A DNA stretch of 64,000 bases from CAVTYH01 sp963738835 (lineage in GTDB: Bacteria > Planctomycetota > Planctomycetia > Pirellulales > JADZDJ01): positions 111,073 to 175,072 of the forward strand of contig CAVTYH010000010.1 in assembly GCA_963738835.1 (NCBI GenBank), given 5' to 3'. The position numbers and the translations under genes are program-made. The notes under the pieces were generated by a model. It saw only the letters and a program-made list of their open reading frames with translations. It was not told where the DNA came from and made no database searches. Below are positions 20,888 through 30,425 of the stretch, piece after piece. How positions within the stretch are numbered: the first letter of the stretch is position 1; every line of letters begins with the position of its first letter.

Positions 20888-21296
20888 TTGCAAACGAACC
20901 TTGATTTGCTTTATCGTTTGGCCTGTGCAGTCTCGGCGATGGGGGGTCCAAGCTCAAATCCAAAACCACTAAAAAGTGGGGAGTTGCACAGCTCAGTCGG
21001 TTCGCGTAGCTTAATCGAATAATATCCGCGGTTTGGGGTAGCTGCGCGGATATTGACGACGGGATTGAGCAAGTCGACTACGAGAGATGGAAATTTGTAG
21101 AACGACTTCGATCGAGAGCGGTTGGGCCAAGACGATGGCTAAAACAAACGATAGCCACTAGTAGCGGAGGAGCGGCCCGCCAGGGGGCTTTCTGGCTGGT
21201 GGAAATTACATTTCCAGTTTTAGCGGCAGTCGATCTGTTGCATCGGCATGTCCGCTGAGATCGCGCCCTGAAACCTTTCGATCAAGGAAGCACCTG
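20888..21296 (+). other. Intergenic region between the two calpain-module genes
   Basis: About 400 bases without a gene. It contains the 10-bp inverted repeat at 21021-21054 and AAGGA at 21284-21288, the ribosome site for GTG 21297. No clear promoter seen. Confidence 0.45.
21021..21054 (+). other. 10-bp perfect inverted repeat (stem-loop or operator)
   Basis: AATATCCGCG at 21021-21030 and CGCGGATATT at 21045-21054 are exact reverse complements around a 14-base spacer. There is no T-run, so it is unlikely to be a terminator. A protein-binding site or mRNA structure is possible. Confidence 0.4.
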
Positions 21297-22871
21297 GTGA
21301 AGTCTTCAAATTCGCCGCGAAGTCGCTCTCTGCACTTCGAGGTCTTGAGTCCTCGTCGGGTTCTGGCAGTTGGAATCGCAGCAAATCTGCACCCCAAAAG
21401 TGTCACGTCGGAATCTGCGCCAGTTCACAGTAACCGCCCGACCGCCCACGTCGCCGAAAATCCGCTCGCTGGCCGTCACTCCAAACTTGCACCGAAATCG
21501 GGCTTGACTTCGGCCTCCCCAATTCCGACTAGAGGGCCGTCCAGCGCCGGTACGTTCGTCTTGGGCGACTTTAATCAGGATGGACAGCGCAATGCCGACG
21601 ACGTGGCCGCCATGTTCGAGGCATTTGCAGATTTGTCGCTCTACCAAAGTTCGCGCGGCCTATCCGACGCCGACCTGCGTGCAATCGGCGATATCAATGG
21701 CGATTACGACCCAGTGGCAATGACCGGTGGCCTGACCAACGCCGACATCCAGGCACTAATCGATTTAATCATCAGCGACGCTTCCTCGCCTGATCCGCCC
21801 CCTCCACCGGACCCGCCGCCGCCCGATCCCACGCCGACTCCGGTCCCGAATTGGTTTGACACGAACATTCAAGACGCGACGATTCGGGGTGTGGGGAGCC
21901 AGGAGTTCCAGGATGGACTGCTCGACCGCAGCGACGTGATCAATCTGCTGCGCTCCGTCGAACTCGTGGGGGCGGTCACGTCGACCCAGCTCAGCGATCT
22001 GCAACTGATCGTCAATACCACGGCGCTGTTCGGTAATCTCGGCTATGTGCAAAAGCTGTCCAGCTACATTGTGCTGGGCAACACCGCCAACGCGCATTAC
22101 CAGGGCAGTGCGCTAGGCAACCTGGCGGCGGGCTCCACTGCCGACCAACTGGAGAAACTCCTCGACAAATGGTTCCTGGGGCTCGATCGGCCGGCGGCCG
22201 GCGCTGGCTACAGCGAGGTCTCCGGACAACTGTTTGCCAGCGGCGGTCCGGTGTACACCGACGTGCATCAGGGGGGCGTGGCCGACTGCGCCTTGATGTC
22301 GTCGCTGGCCGAAACGGCCCTGCGCAGCAACAGCACGCTCACCAGCATGTTCATCGTCAACGGCGATGGCACCTACACGGTGCGGTTCTATCATGCCGGC
22401 GTGGCCGAATATGTCACCGTCGATTCTTATCTGCCCGGCGGCGGCTCCGTGAATGCCCGGGTGGTCAACAGCGTGCTGTGGGTGGCGCTGGCCGAAAAGG
22501 CTTATGCCCAGGCGCGTGAAATGACTTGGTTTGGCGGCAAGGCCAACGACTATAACTCGGTCGCTTACTTGTATGCCTACGCCACGCTGGGAAACCTCAC
22601 GGGCCAATCGACCGTGGCCTTTACCTACACGTCGGGCTCCACCAGCCAGACGGCGCTGGCCAACGCCGTGAGCGCCGGCAAGCTGATTTGCTTGATCTCT
22701 TACACCAATGCTCCCGCGGTGGTCCAGAACCACGCTTATGCCGTGGTCAGTTACGATGCCGCGGCCGGGACCGTGACCCTCTTCAACCCCTGGGGCCTCG
22801 AATACGGCCTGCTAACCCTCACCTGGAGCCAAGTCCAACTGAACTTCCAGTACTTCGACAAAACTGCGTAG
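21297..22871 (+). CDS. Dockerin-like, calpain-family (C2) cysteine protease (copy 2, intact)
   Basis: GTG 21297 follows AAGGA; the product is 524 residues. It opens with a degenerate planctomycete export motif (RSLHFEVLSPRRVLAV). Residues about 85-160 carry a dockerin-like pair (GDFNQDGQRNADDV and GDINGDYDP...TNADIQ), followed by a proline-rich linker and the shared module. The catalytic domain has Cys331 (GGVADCALMSSLAE), His479 (QNHAYAVV) and Asn497 (FNPWG), the Cys-His-Asn triad of calpain-type papain-fold proteases, with Gln325 in place for the oxyanion hole. The tryptophan that normally follows the catalytic Cys is replaced by Ala. Calcium-dependent extracellular proteolysis is inferred. 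No inhibitor or partner is nearby. Confidence 0.85.
   Translation: MKSSNSPRSRSLHFEVLSPRRVLAVGIAANLHPKSVTSESAPVHSNRPTAHVAENPLAGRHSKLAPKSGLTSASPIPTRGPSSAGTFVLGDFNQDGQRNADDVAAMFEAFADLSLYQSSRGLSDADLRAIGDINGDYDPVAMTGGLTNADIQALIDLIISDASSPDPPPPPDPPPPDPTPTPVPNWFDTNIQDATIRGVGSQEFQDGLLDRSDVINLLRSVELVGAVTSTQLSDLQLIVNTTALFGNLGYVQKLSSYIVLGNTANAHYQGSALGNLAAGSTADQLEKLLDKWFLGLDRPAAGAGYSEVSGQLFASGGPVYTDVHQGGVADCALMSSLAETALRSNSTLTSMFIVNGDGTYTVRFYHAGVAEYVTVDSYLPGGGSVNARVVNSVLWVALAEKAYAQAREMTWFGGKANDYNSVAYLYAYATLGNLTGQSTVAFTYTSGSTSQTALANAVSAGKLICLISYTNAPAVVQNHAYAVVSYDAAAGTVTLFNPWGLEYGLLTLTWSQVQLNFQYFDKTA
21789..22858 (+). repeat. 1.07-kb near-identical direct repeat, copy 2 (calpain module)
   Basis: Second copy of the module at 19806-20874, one base longer. 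The offset between copies is 1983 at the left end and 1984 at the right end, consistent with a single 1-base indel. No transposase or target-site duplication is visible. Confidence 0.92.
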
Positions 22872-23246
22872 ACCAATTTCAATCGGTTAGCATATTTAGG
22901 TTCCCGTTGCCGCGAACTTTCGTGACTGCAAATTGCTGGCATCCCGAATAAGTCCGAATTTCGCCGTTCGGCCGAAAACCAGGCATTTTTGATGACCGCT
23001 CTGTCAGGATTTGCCCGTCAGTGGCATATAAACGGTACGGACGAAGTCTAAGCAAATACGACTCGCCTTATCACTAATTGTTGGAAAACATCGAAGATGG
23101 ATGTCGATGTGCTTGCAGCCCGGGGATACGATGTGTTATAACCCAGTGGTAGGGGTTGGTGATCCAAGCCGTTTAAATCCCGCTAGATTTGAAAACGAAG
23201 CACTGATTTTACTTACTTAGATTTCCCGCTTTGGAAGGATCGATCT
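22872..23246 (+). other. Intergenic region before small PEP-CTERM gene
   Basis: 375 bases, no gene found. It holds the promoter candidate at 23113-23142 and the ribosome site GGAAGGATCGATCT before 23247. Confidence 0.45.
23113..23142 (+). promoter_or_regulatory. Candidate sigma70-type promoter
   Basis: TTGCAG (23113-23118), an 18-base spacer and TATAAC (23137-23142). The leader to ATG 23247 would be about 98 bases. Moderate consensus match only. Confidence 0.35.
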
Positions 23247-24044
23247 ATGAGTCTGGCAGGATGGAATCGAATTGTTTGGTTAGCTCTCGGCTTAGTTGGT
23301 GCATTGTTACCCGCGGCGCATAGTCAGGCCAGCGTCACGTTTACCGCTTCCGGTCCCGGCAGCGGCGACGGCCCGCTCGCGGCGACAATCATGTTCACCG
23401 CAGTTAATGGTGGTATCGACATCACAATTACAAACACAGAATCTGGTACTATCAAAAAAGGGCAGGGCATCAGCGTGCTCTCCTTCACGATCAGTGGCCT
23501 GAGCACTCCCACAGCCTTTACAGAGCTAACAGGTGTCCAGATTAATTCTACAGCGATCGGGTCCGGGGGGTCCTGGATCCTGTCAGACGGCACCGCATTC
23601 GACGACACCTCAAACGCTCCGCCTGTGAATGCGATCGACCACTGGGGATTTAAGACCACTGGTTCAAGTGTTTTGCTTGCGACTGCCGGCAGTCCTGTGC
23701 CGGGCGCCGGGAATCCTCACAACATGATTCTCCCCTCTTCCGGGACAGCAGGGCCCGGTTCCTCTCTCGATAACGGCAATTTCGATCCCTACATCATTGG
23801 TCCCGCAGACTTCTTCCTCACCATCGCGGGGATCACGTCGAGCACCGATTTGACCAGCAGCAATTTTACCGACGTCATGGTCGGCTTCGGAACGGGTCCC
23901 GATGACACTCTCACAGGTTCCTCGGGCCCTGGTGGTCCTGGCGGCCCCAACGACGCTCCTGAACCAACCAGTTTGATTGTCTGGTCGTTGCTCGCCGGCA
24001 CCGTGGGATTGGCAGCGCTCCGCAGCAGACAACTTGCAATTTAG
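23247..24044 (+). CDS. PEP-CTERM sorting domain protein of unknown function
   Basis: 265 residues; ATG 23247 follows GGAAGGAT. A signal peptide (IVWLALGLVGALLPAAHS, likely cleaved at SQA) leads into a mature part rich in Gly, Ser and Thr with predicted beta structure (ATIMFTAVNGGIDITITNTE). The C-terminus is APEPTSLIVWSLLAGTVGL then ALRSRQ, a typical PEP-CTERM tripartite signal with a weak basic tail. The mature domain resembles no enzyme I recognise. It is probably processed by an exosortase and exported to the surface or matrix. A terminator follows at 24095, so it is likely a single-gene transcript. Confidence 0.85.
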   Translation: MSLAGWNRIVWLALGLVGALLPAAHSQASVTFTASGPGSGDGPLAATIMFTAVNGGIDITITNTESGTIKKGQGISVLSFTISGLSTPTAFTELTGVQINSTAIGSGGSWILSDGTAFDDTSNAPPVNAIDHWGFKTTGSSVLLATAGSPVPGAGNPHNMILPSSGTAGPGSSLDNGNFDPYIIGPADFFLTIAGITSSTDLTSSNFTDVMVGFGTGPDDTLTGSSGPGGPGGPNDAPEPTSLIVWSLLAGTVGLAALRSRQLAI

Positions 24045-24094
24045 CAGCGCGGTCCCGTACGGGGTGGTCCGAGACCTTTTTTACGGCTGAATTC

Positions 24095-24127
24095 AACCCT
24101 CTCTCTTCGCGAAAGAGGGTTTTCTTT
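24095..24127 (+). terminator. Rho-independent terminator
   Basis: Arms AACCCTCT (24095-24102) and AGAGGGTT (24114-24121), extended inside by TT/AA pairs, then a T-rich tail (TTTTCTTTT). It lies 50 bases after the PEP-CTERM stop and may also act on the convergent minus-strand gene. Confidence 0.75.
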
Positions 24128-24143
24128 TGCGCCTGTGGGTGCG

Positions 24144-25325
24144 TTAGAAACGATACTCGACGTGCGCCACCAGCCCGGTGAACGTGATCGTCTCGCTCAC
24201 ATTCGTAAAGCTGTTGGCTTGGACGGCCTGAATGTACTTGGGCGTGGCAACGGTATTAAACCAGAAGGCCGTGTAATAGCCGGCGCCCAGACGCCAGCAG
24301 CCGTTACAGCTAGTCCAATCCAAGCCGACTTCGTATTCCAAGATGGGCACCACTCGGGCGTCAACCCAATGTGATGTGGCTTCCAAATCGGTCGTGGTGA
24401 CGTTCAGTTGAGAATAGCGGCTGCTGAATTCACCAAATAGCACGTTGATGAACCCTTTACCGTAGGCGGAGAACCGACTATCGCGCAACTGCCAGGCGCC
24501 TTCGAAACCGGATCGTAAGCCGACGCCATCGAAGTTAATGTCGGTCGTGGTGTGGCGGTCTCCTAGCGGCTGAGCGAACAGCGCCAACTGCGAGAAATCC
24601 TGCTGCAAATTCGCATAGCGAACACCAAGGTCGAAGTTAATTCCAACCCTTTTGCTGTCGATCAGCAGCACGGTGTAGTCGACATCCGCAAGTTTGAAAT
24701 CGATGCTGTAATCGGCAAACAACTGACTGAATGTTGTTCCGGCCGTGACGGTGCCCGGCACCAAGACCAGTGAAGCAGCGGTGCCGCCGATGCCTTGGGC
24801 CGCATCGAGCTGACCCGTGGCGTTGCTCTCATACTGGGTATACGCCACGGTAATCCCGGCACGGCAACCGCAGGGCCGATGATAGCCGACGCGGAACGCC
24901 GATTCGAATTGCGGCTGAACGGTGCCCACATCGCCAAACGGCACAGTGCCCTGACCGCCGACACCGTTTTGCTGGGTGCCGTGCGCCATGTCGACGCCGA
25001 AGGTGCGCAGGTACAGGTAATCGGCAAACAGTCCCGGCTGGTGCTCGAACAGACTGGTGCAACAATCGCAGCAGCAGTCATCGCAGGGGCAGCTTTCACA
25101 TGGCTCACTCTTCAACTGCTCAATCGAGCCGGGCGTCACTGCTGCACTGGGTGTCACCACGCTGGGCGAATTCACATGATCGAAATTATCCGAAGCCGCT
25201 GCGCCCGCGGCCAGCTTGCCCGGTTCCGCATCATCGCCCCAAGCATTGGGACTCGCCCCAAAGGCCGGTGCGGTCAGTAGGGTAAGCATCGTCAGTCCGT
25301 AAAAGGTTGTTTTCCTGCGCCACAT
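24144..25325 (-). CDS. Lpg1974/BBP7-like predicted outer-membrane beta-barrel protein
   Basis: 393 residues with a clear signal peptide (LTMLTLLTAPAFGAS). ATG 25325 is preceded by AGGAGAAG. After a disordered stretch comes a cysteine-rich segment (CESCPCDDCCCDCC, about residues 77-90). The rest has alternating polar/hydrophobic strands (FADYLYLRTFGVD, GINFDLGVRYANL, FSAYGKGFINVLFGE, WRLGAGYYTAFWF) and ends in AHVEYRF, with the terminal aromatic residue typical of barrels inserted by the BAM complex. This fits the Lpg1974 pore-forming outer-membrane family, which is common and expanded in planctomycetes. Transport specificity is unknown. The eight-cysteine cluster could bind metal or form disulfides; this is inference. 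Confidence 0.82.
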   Translation of the reverse strand: MWRRKTTFYGLTMLTLLTAPAFGASPNAWGDDAEPGKLAAGAAASDNFDHVNSPSVVTPSAAVTPGSIEQLKSEPCESCPCDDCCCDCCTSLFEHQPGLFADYLYLRTFGVDMAHGTQQNGVGGQGTVPFGDVGTVQPQFESAFRVGYHRPCGCRAGITVAYTQYESNATGQLDAAQGIGGTAASLVLVPGTVTAGTTFSQLFADYSIDFKLADVDYTVLLIDSKRVGINFDLGVRYANLQQDFSQLALFAQPLGDRHTTTDINFDGVGLRSGFEGAWQLRDSRFSAYGKGFINVLFGEFSSRYSQLNVTTTDLEATSHWVDARVVPILEYEVGLDWTSCNGCWRLGAGYYTAFWFNTVATPKYIQAVQANSFTNVSETITFTGLVAHVEYRF

Positions 25326-25715
25326 CGGCTTCTCCTGGTAATCGGTGCCACCGCTATTTGTGGAAAATCCTCCTCAACCCTACTTGGCCGTATCGACGCA
25401 TTTTTTCGATTCCTCCAATACGACCCGAACCACCCGCAATCTCAACGCAGCTTACCATGCGTTTACACTCGTTTTGACGACGTATGCAATTATCTATCAA
25501 CTACTTACGACAATACAAAGTCGCTGGCATGGCAGGCTGCAACTCGATTAGGTCAGTCAGCCAATTTGCGGCGCAGAATGTTTGACGCCACCGCAGGTGT
25601 CTCTATATTAAATATTCTGATTATGCTGCTTTTCCGATGGGGGGGATGGCGCCGGGTTTTTGGCGCTCATGCTCCGTTTTTTCGACCGCGCCGGACAGCG
25701 CTGAGGTTTTCGATC
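25326..25715. other. Divergent intergenic region
   Basis: Lies between the barrel gene (minus) and the PL11 gene (plus). It is AT-richer than its surroundings (25470-25620). TTGACG at about 25474 has no well-spaced -10. No gene is supported. The right boundary depends on the uncertain PL11 start. Confidence 0.35.
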
Positions 25716-28700
25716 GTGCAAATTTGTCATTCCGTAAATGGAAGCCATGCGCGCCTCTCGGCAATTCACGGCAATCGCGGGTTTATTCGCCCTTCCACAC
25801 AACGTCTTCGTCGGCTGCTATTCGAGCGGCTTGAATCGCGGCAATTACTCACGCTGACGCATCAGTACACCTTCAACGATGGGACGGTGAACGACTCGGT
25901 GGGCGGCGCCAATGGAGCGCTATTCATGGCGCCACCGTGGTTGATGGCTGGCTTACGCTGCAAAACATTTCAGTCGATCCGACGACTGGCGCCATCACCA
26001 ACATTGCCAGCGGCGCAGCGAGCGCCCAATATGCACAACTACCCAGCAGGATACTCCCCACGAGCGGCAGCGCGACGCTCGAAGTTTGGTATACCACGTC
26101 TAGCGCGATGCCAAATTGGTCGCGGGTCTTCGATTTTGGCGATCAAGCCGGTGGCGCTGGCAATTCGTACCTTTTCTATTCGCCGCGGACGAGCTCCAGC
26201 GACGCCCGCGCGGTGCTTCGTCCAGCGGGTGGCACTGAGCGAGTTGCCGCACTAACCGGCGGCACGTTCGACGGCTTGCCGCACATGGCGGCCATTGTGG
26301 TCGACTCCGCCGCGGCCCAACTGCGGCTGTACGTCGACGGCAACTTAATCACGAGCACCGCTCTCAGCGGCGCTGGAATCAACAGCATCAGCCCATCGCT
26401 GGCGTTTTTGGGTCGCTCACTCTTCGACGCCGATCCGGCATTCAACGGCGGGATTGATGAAATTCGCATCTACAATGACGCCCAATCCGCCACCTCAATT
26501 GCGGCCCACGCCGCTCAAGGAGCAACACGTCCCGTCCCCACTTTGCCGGCACGGCAGGTAGAGAATCTCGACCGCGGCGTGGTCGCGTTCAACCGCAGCT
26601 CGAATCAGGTCTATTTAAGCTGGCGGCTTTTGGCGACCGATCCGCCCGACATCGCGTTCAATGTTTATCGATCAACCAACGGCGGTGCGGCTGTGAAGCG
26701 CAACAGTGCGCCGATTACCAAGACTACCGATTTCACCGACACGGGCGTTTCGCAGTCGTCCGCCAACGACTACTTTGTCCGTCCGGTCATCAACGGTGTG
26801 GAAGGGGGCGACAGCAAGCACTTCACAATCGCCGCCAATACAGCGGTCAGACAATATCTGAACATCCCGCTCAATATTCCTCCCGGCGGCACGACTCCCG
26901 ACGGCATCGCTTACACGTACAACGCCAACGACGCCAGCGTCGGCGATCTGGATGGCGATGGACAGTACGAAATTGTGCTGAAATGGGATTCGTCGCTCTC
27001 GAAAGACAGCTCGCAAGACGGCTTCACCGGCAATACGTATTTCGACGCCTATCGTCTCGATGGCACTTTCATGTGGCGGATCGACCTGGGTCAAAACATC
27101 CGCGCCGGCACCCATTACACCCAGTTCATGGTCTACGACCTGGACGGCGACGGCAAAGCCGAGATTGTGATGAAGACCGCGCCGGGCACGATCGACGGTC
27201 TCGGCCATCCGGTGCTGATGGGCAGCGACAAAGTCACTGATGATTATCGCAACGCCACCACCGGCCGCATCAATACAGGACCGGAATACCTCACCGTCTT
27301 TAGCGGCCAAACCGGCGCCGCCTTGGCCACGGTGGCATTCAAGCCAGATCGAGTCAACACATCATCCTGGGGTGACGATTACGGCAATCGTCAGGACCGC
27401 ATTTTGATGTCGATCGCCTATCTCGATGGCGTGCGGCCCAGCCTGGTTGTGGGCCGTGGACTTTTTCCGGGCCAATCATCGAGCCACGCCGTGCGGAATG
27501 AACTCACTGCCTGGAACTTCCGCAACGGTCAATTGACGATGCTCTGGTGGTTCCGCGCAGATGCACACGCCAGTGCTTATGGACTGCCGGATATTAACAC
27601 CAATTACATCGGGCAAGGTAACTACGAGATGCAGCCTGCCGACGTTGATCACGACGGTAAGGATGAAATCATCTACGGTTCGATGACCGTCGACGACAAC
27701 GGCGCGCCCAAGTATTCGACAGGCTTGGGCCACGGCGATGCCTTGGCGGTTGCTGACATGGATCAAAGCCATTTCGGCATTGAAGTTTACATGCCGATGG
27801 AAAGTCCCGGCAGCAATGGCCACGTTACCGCCAATGTGCATGATGGCGCGACGGGCGCCATACTTTTTGCCACCCACACTCGGGATGGAGATGCCGATCC
27901 GGACGTCGGCCGCGGCAACGCTTTCGATATCGATCCGCGTTATCCCGGCTTCGAACTTTGGGATTCTTATAACACCAGCATCTACAACATCGGTGGCGCC
28001 GCGATCCAAAATAAGCCCAGCAACATGTTCCAGAATTTCGGCATCCAGTGGGACGCTGATCCGCTGTATGAACTGCTCGACGGCACGACGATCGGCGACT
28101 GGCGAATCAATAGCAGCGGAGTCGGCGGACGATCGAACTATGTCTTCGCCCCCGCGGGCCTGGCGTCGAACAACGGAACGAAGTCGACCCCCTGCTTGGT
28201 GGCCGATTTATTCGGTGATTGGCGCGAAGAGGTGATCTGGCGGACCGCCGACAATACCGCGCTGCAAATCTGGTCGACGGTGATTCCCGCTGCCTCGCGC
28301 ATGGTCACCATGATGGACGACGTGCAATATCGCGAAGCCATCGCCTGGCAAAATGTCGGTTATAACCAGCCGCCGCATCCCAGTTTTTATATGGGCGACG
28401 GCATGCGTACGGTACCTACGGCGAATGTTTATTTCGCGGGGGGCCCTTCTAACATCACACTCTTACCAAATAATGTGGCCGAGAATCAGCCGTCAGGCAC
28501 GGTTGTCGGCAGTCTAAGTTCCACGGCATCGGGCGCGTCCAGCACATACACCTACTCTCTCGTGACCGGGACCGGCAGCATCGACAATAACAACTTTCAA
28601 ATTGTCGGAAATCAGTTGAAAACCCTGGCCAGTTTCGATTATGAAGCCAAATCGAGTTATTCCATTCGTGTGCGAACCACCGACGCCACCGGTATGTTCT

Positions 28701-29941
28701 ACGACGAACCGTTGACAATCAGCGTGACCAATGTCAACGAGCCTCCAACAGTCGCGGTGATGGCCAGCGCGACGCCCAATCCGACAAGCGGCACAACGAC
28801 TTCGCTCAGCGTGCTGGCAGCGGACGACGCAGGCGAAGCGAATGTGACTTATTCGTGGATCGCTACGAATTCGCCGGTTGGCGCTTCCCTTCCGACTTTC
28901 AGTATCAATAGCACCAATGCTGCGAAGAATACCGTGGCCACGTTTTATCGGGCGGGCTCCTATACCTTTCAGGTTATGCTGACCGATTCCGGCAGTTTGT
29001 CGACGACCAGCAGTGTGAACGTTACCGTAGATCAAACGTTTAGCAGCATCACCGTGACGCCTGCGTCAGCCAATCTCACCAACGGCGAAACGCAGACGTT
29101 CTCTGCAACAGCGTTGGACCAATTTGGCGATTCGCTCGCGGTTCAGCCGAATATGGCTTGGACGGTTGACAGCGACTCCGTGGGAAGTGTCGACGCAGTT
29201 GGCTTGTATACAGCGCCGTTATCGAAAGCAGGCTCCGCAACCGTTCGTGCGACCAGTGGATTTATTAGCGGATCAGCGTTGGTGAATGTCGCTTTCCTTC
29301 AGGGCGACTTCAATCTCGACGGCCAGCGGAACGAAGCTGATATCACTGAAATGCTTCAAGCGCTGAGCGATTTGACCGTCTATCAAGACAGCCGCAATTT
29401 GAGCGCAAGCGATCTGCTGGCAATCGGAGATCTGAACGGCGATGGCACCGTGACGAACCGCGATATTCAGCCGATGCTAGATCTGTTGGCCGGCAGCGGA
29501 GGTTCAGGCAGCGGTGCGAAAGAAAGCACAACAAAGAGCCCTGCCTTGGCTGCCAAGAGCGGCACGGGGAATACAGTCACGCAGATAGTTGCGACTACTC
29601 AGGTGGCGACCTCCGGACCTTTGATCGCCTTTAGCGCCACGCGAGCAGCGATTGAGATCGAGGATCTTATCGTGTCGCTCAATCGAATCGGCGATGACAG
29701 CAGTTCCGTGGATCATTCAATGCAAGTGAACAAACCGAGTGTATCGCAAATTAGCACTGGCGATTATTCAGCAGTGCGGCAGCATGCTTTGCTTCCAGTT
29801 GTCGATCACATCTTTCGCGGGTTCGAGTCGCGGGCAGCATTACGGCGATGGACGCAGCAGTCTGAGCTGTTCGATGATGAGGTCCAAAGAACCCTGATCG
29901 AAGATCTCACCGTAGCGCTCTCAACTTCAACTTTTGGGTAA
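25716..29941 (+). CDS. PL11-family rhamnogalacturonan lyase with LamG, cadherin-like and dockerin-like modules (frameshifted)
   Basis: The start is uncertain. GTG 25716 (TGAGG 9 bases upstream) puts the planctomycete motif FERLESRQLLT near residue 50. A LamG-like domain begins (HQYTFNDGTVNDSVGGANGA) and is split by an apparent one-base loss at about 25926; adding a C to TTCATGG joins it to HGATVVDGWLTLQN. From about 26560 comes the PL11 domain: LDRGVVAFNRS, three calcium loops (GDLDGDGQYEIVLKWD, YDLDGDGKAEIVMKT, ADVDHDGKDEIIYGS) and GLGHGDALAVADMD. The tail has cadherin-like and Ig-like domains, then two dockerin-like loops (DFNLDGQRNEAD, DLNGDGTVTNRDIQ), but no PEP-CTERM. It should cleave the rhamnogalacturonan I backbone by beta-elimination outside the cell. 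Confidence 0.83.
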
Positions 29942-30073
29942 CCGGATGGCAATTCGCAAACTGCATCGGCAACCTCGCTCAGAGTCTGTTTACTTAACTG
30001 GCTTTTCTGGTTGAACTTACAACTCGTCCTTTAACGCCACCAAAAACTGACACGCTTTTTATGATCTTGGCGA

Positions 30074-30101
30074 TTGACACCGCCGCGATACTATATATTA
30101 T
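30074..30101 (+). promoter_or_regulatory. Strong sigma70-type promoter
   Basis: TTGACA (30074-30079) is a perfect -35; after a 16-base spacer comes TATTAT (30096-30101), a 5/6 match to the -10. Surrounding sequence is AT-rich. Transcription would begin near 30108. Confidence 0.55.
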
Positions 30102-30107
30102 ATATTT

Positions 30108-30276
30108 GCAACTGCGGTGGCCGCTTCGCTGCGGGCTTATCGAGATATTACGACACGCTAATTATGGGAATCCCGTTCGCCGCGCCGATCACGTGGTGGA
30201 TGGGTCTTTGATCGCCAACGCTGAGTCCGACCGGCAATTCTTCCCCCGGATGCCGGCGGACTCAGCGTGTTTTTTT
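30108..30276 (+). ncRNA. Candidate small RNA or regulatory leader
   Basis: About 170 bases bounded by the promoter at 30074-30101 and the intrinsic terminator at 30218-30276, with no credible reading frame. GC-rich local pairings are visible, such as CCGC/GCGG near 30121-30135. It matches no RNA family I can recall. It could be a free-standing sRNA, or the attenuated leader of the pectate lyase gene 150 bases further on. Confidence 0.4.
30218..30276 (+). terminator. Strong intrinsic terminator
   Basis: ACGCTGAGTCCG (30218-30229) pairs perfectly with CGGACTCAGCGT (30257-30268). Inside it, CCGGC (30231-30235) pairs with GCCGG (30252-30256), with one bulged A and a 16-base loop. Seven T's follow at 30270-30276. 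Confidence 0.85.
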
Positions 30277-30425
30277 GGCGCTGCTCGCGCCACGGCTCTT
30301 GTGCCGCCGCGACCCAAGCATCGAATGTTTCCGTGCTCCATCACAATCCCAGCGATCATTTTCTAGGAACGTTCCTCGTCGCTTGGTAAAGTGGATTCGC
30401 GGGGGCAACTGGAATTGAGGGGAGC

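Larger units (their letters stand above)
29942..30425 (+). other. Intergenic region with promoter, candidate ncRNA/leader and terminator
   Basis: 484 bases between the two lyase genes. It carries an ordered TTGACA/TATTAT promoter, a strong hairpin with T-run, and then about 150 bases to the pectate lyase start. The parts are listed separately. Confidence 0.6.

Noticed and set aside
19806..22858. Insertion sequence as the cause of the duplicated module
   Set aside because: No transposase, terminal inverted repeats or target-site duplication, and the repeat ends inside coding sequence.
30061..30366. 101-codon plus-strand frame between the two lyase genes
   Set aside because: It runs straight through the promoter and the terminator hairpin and has no family resemblance.
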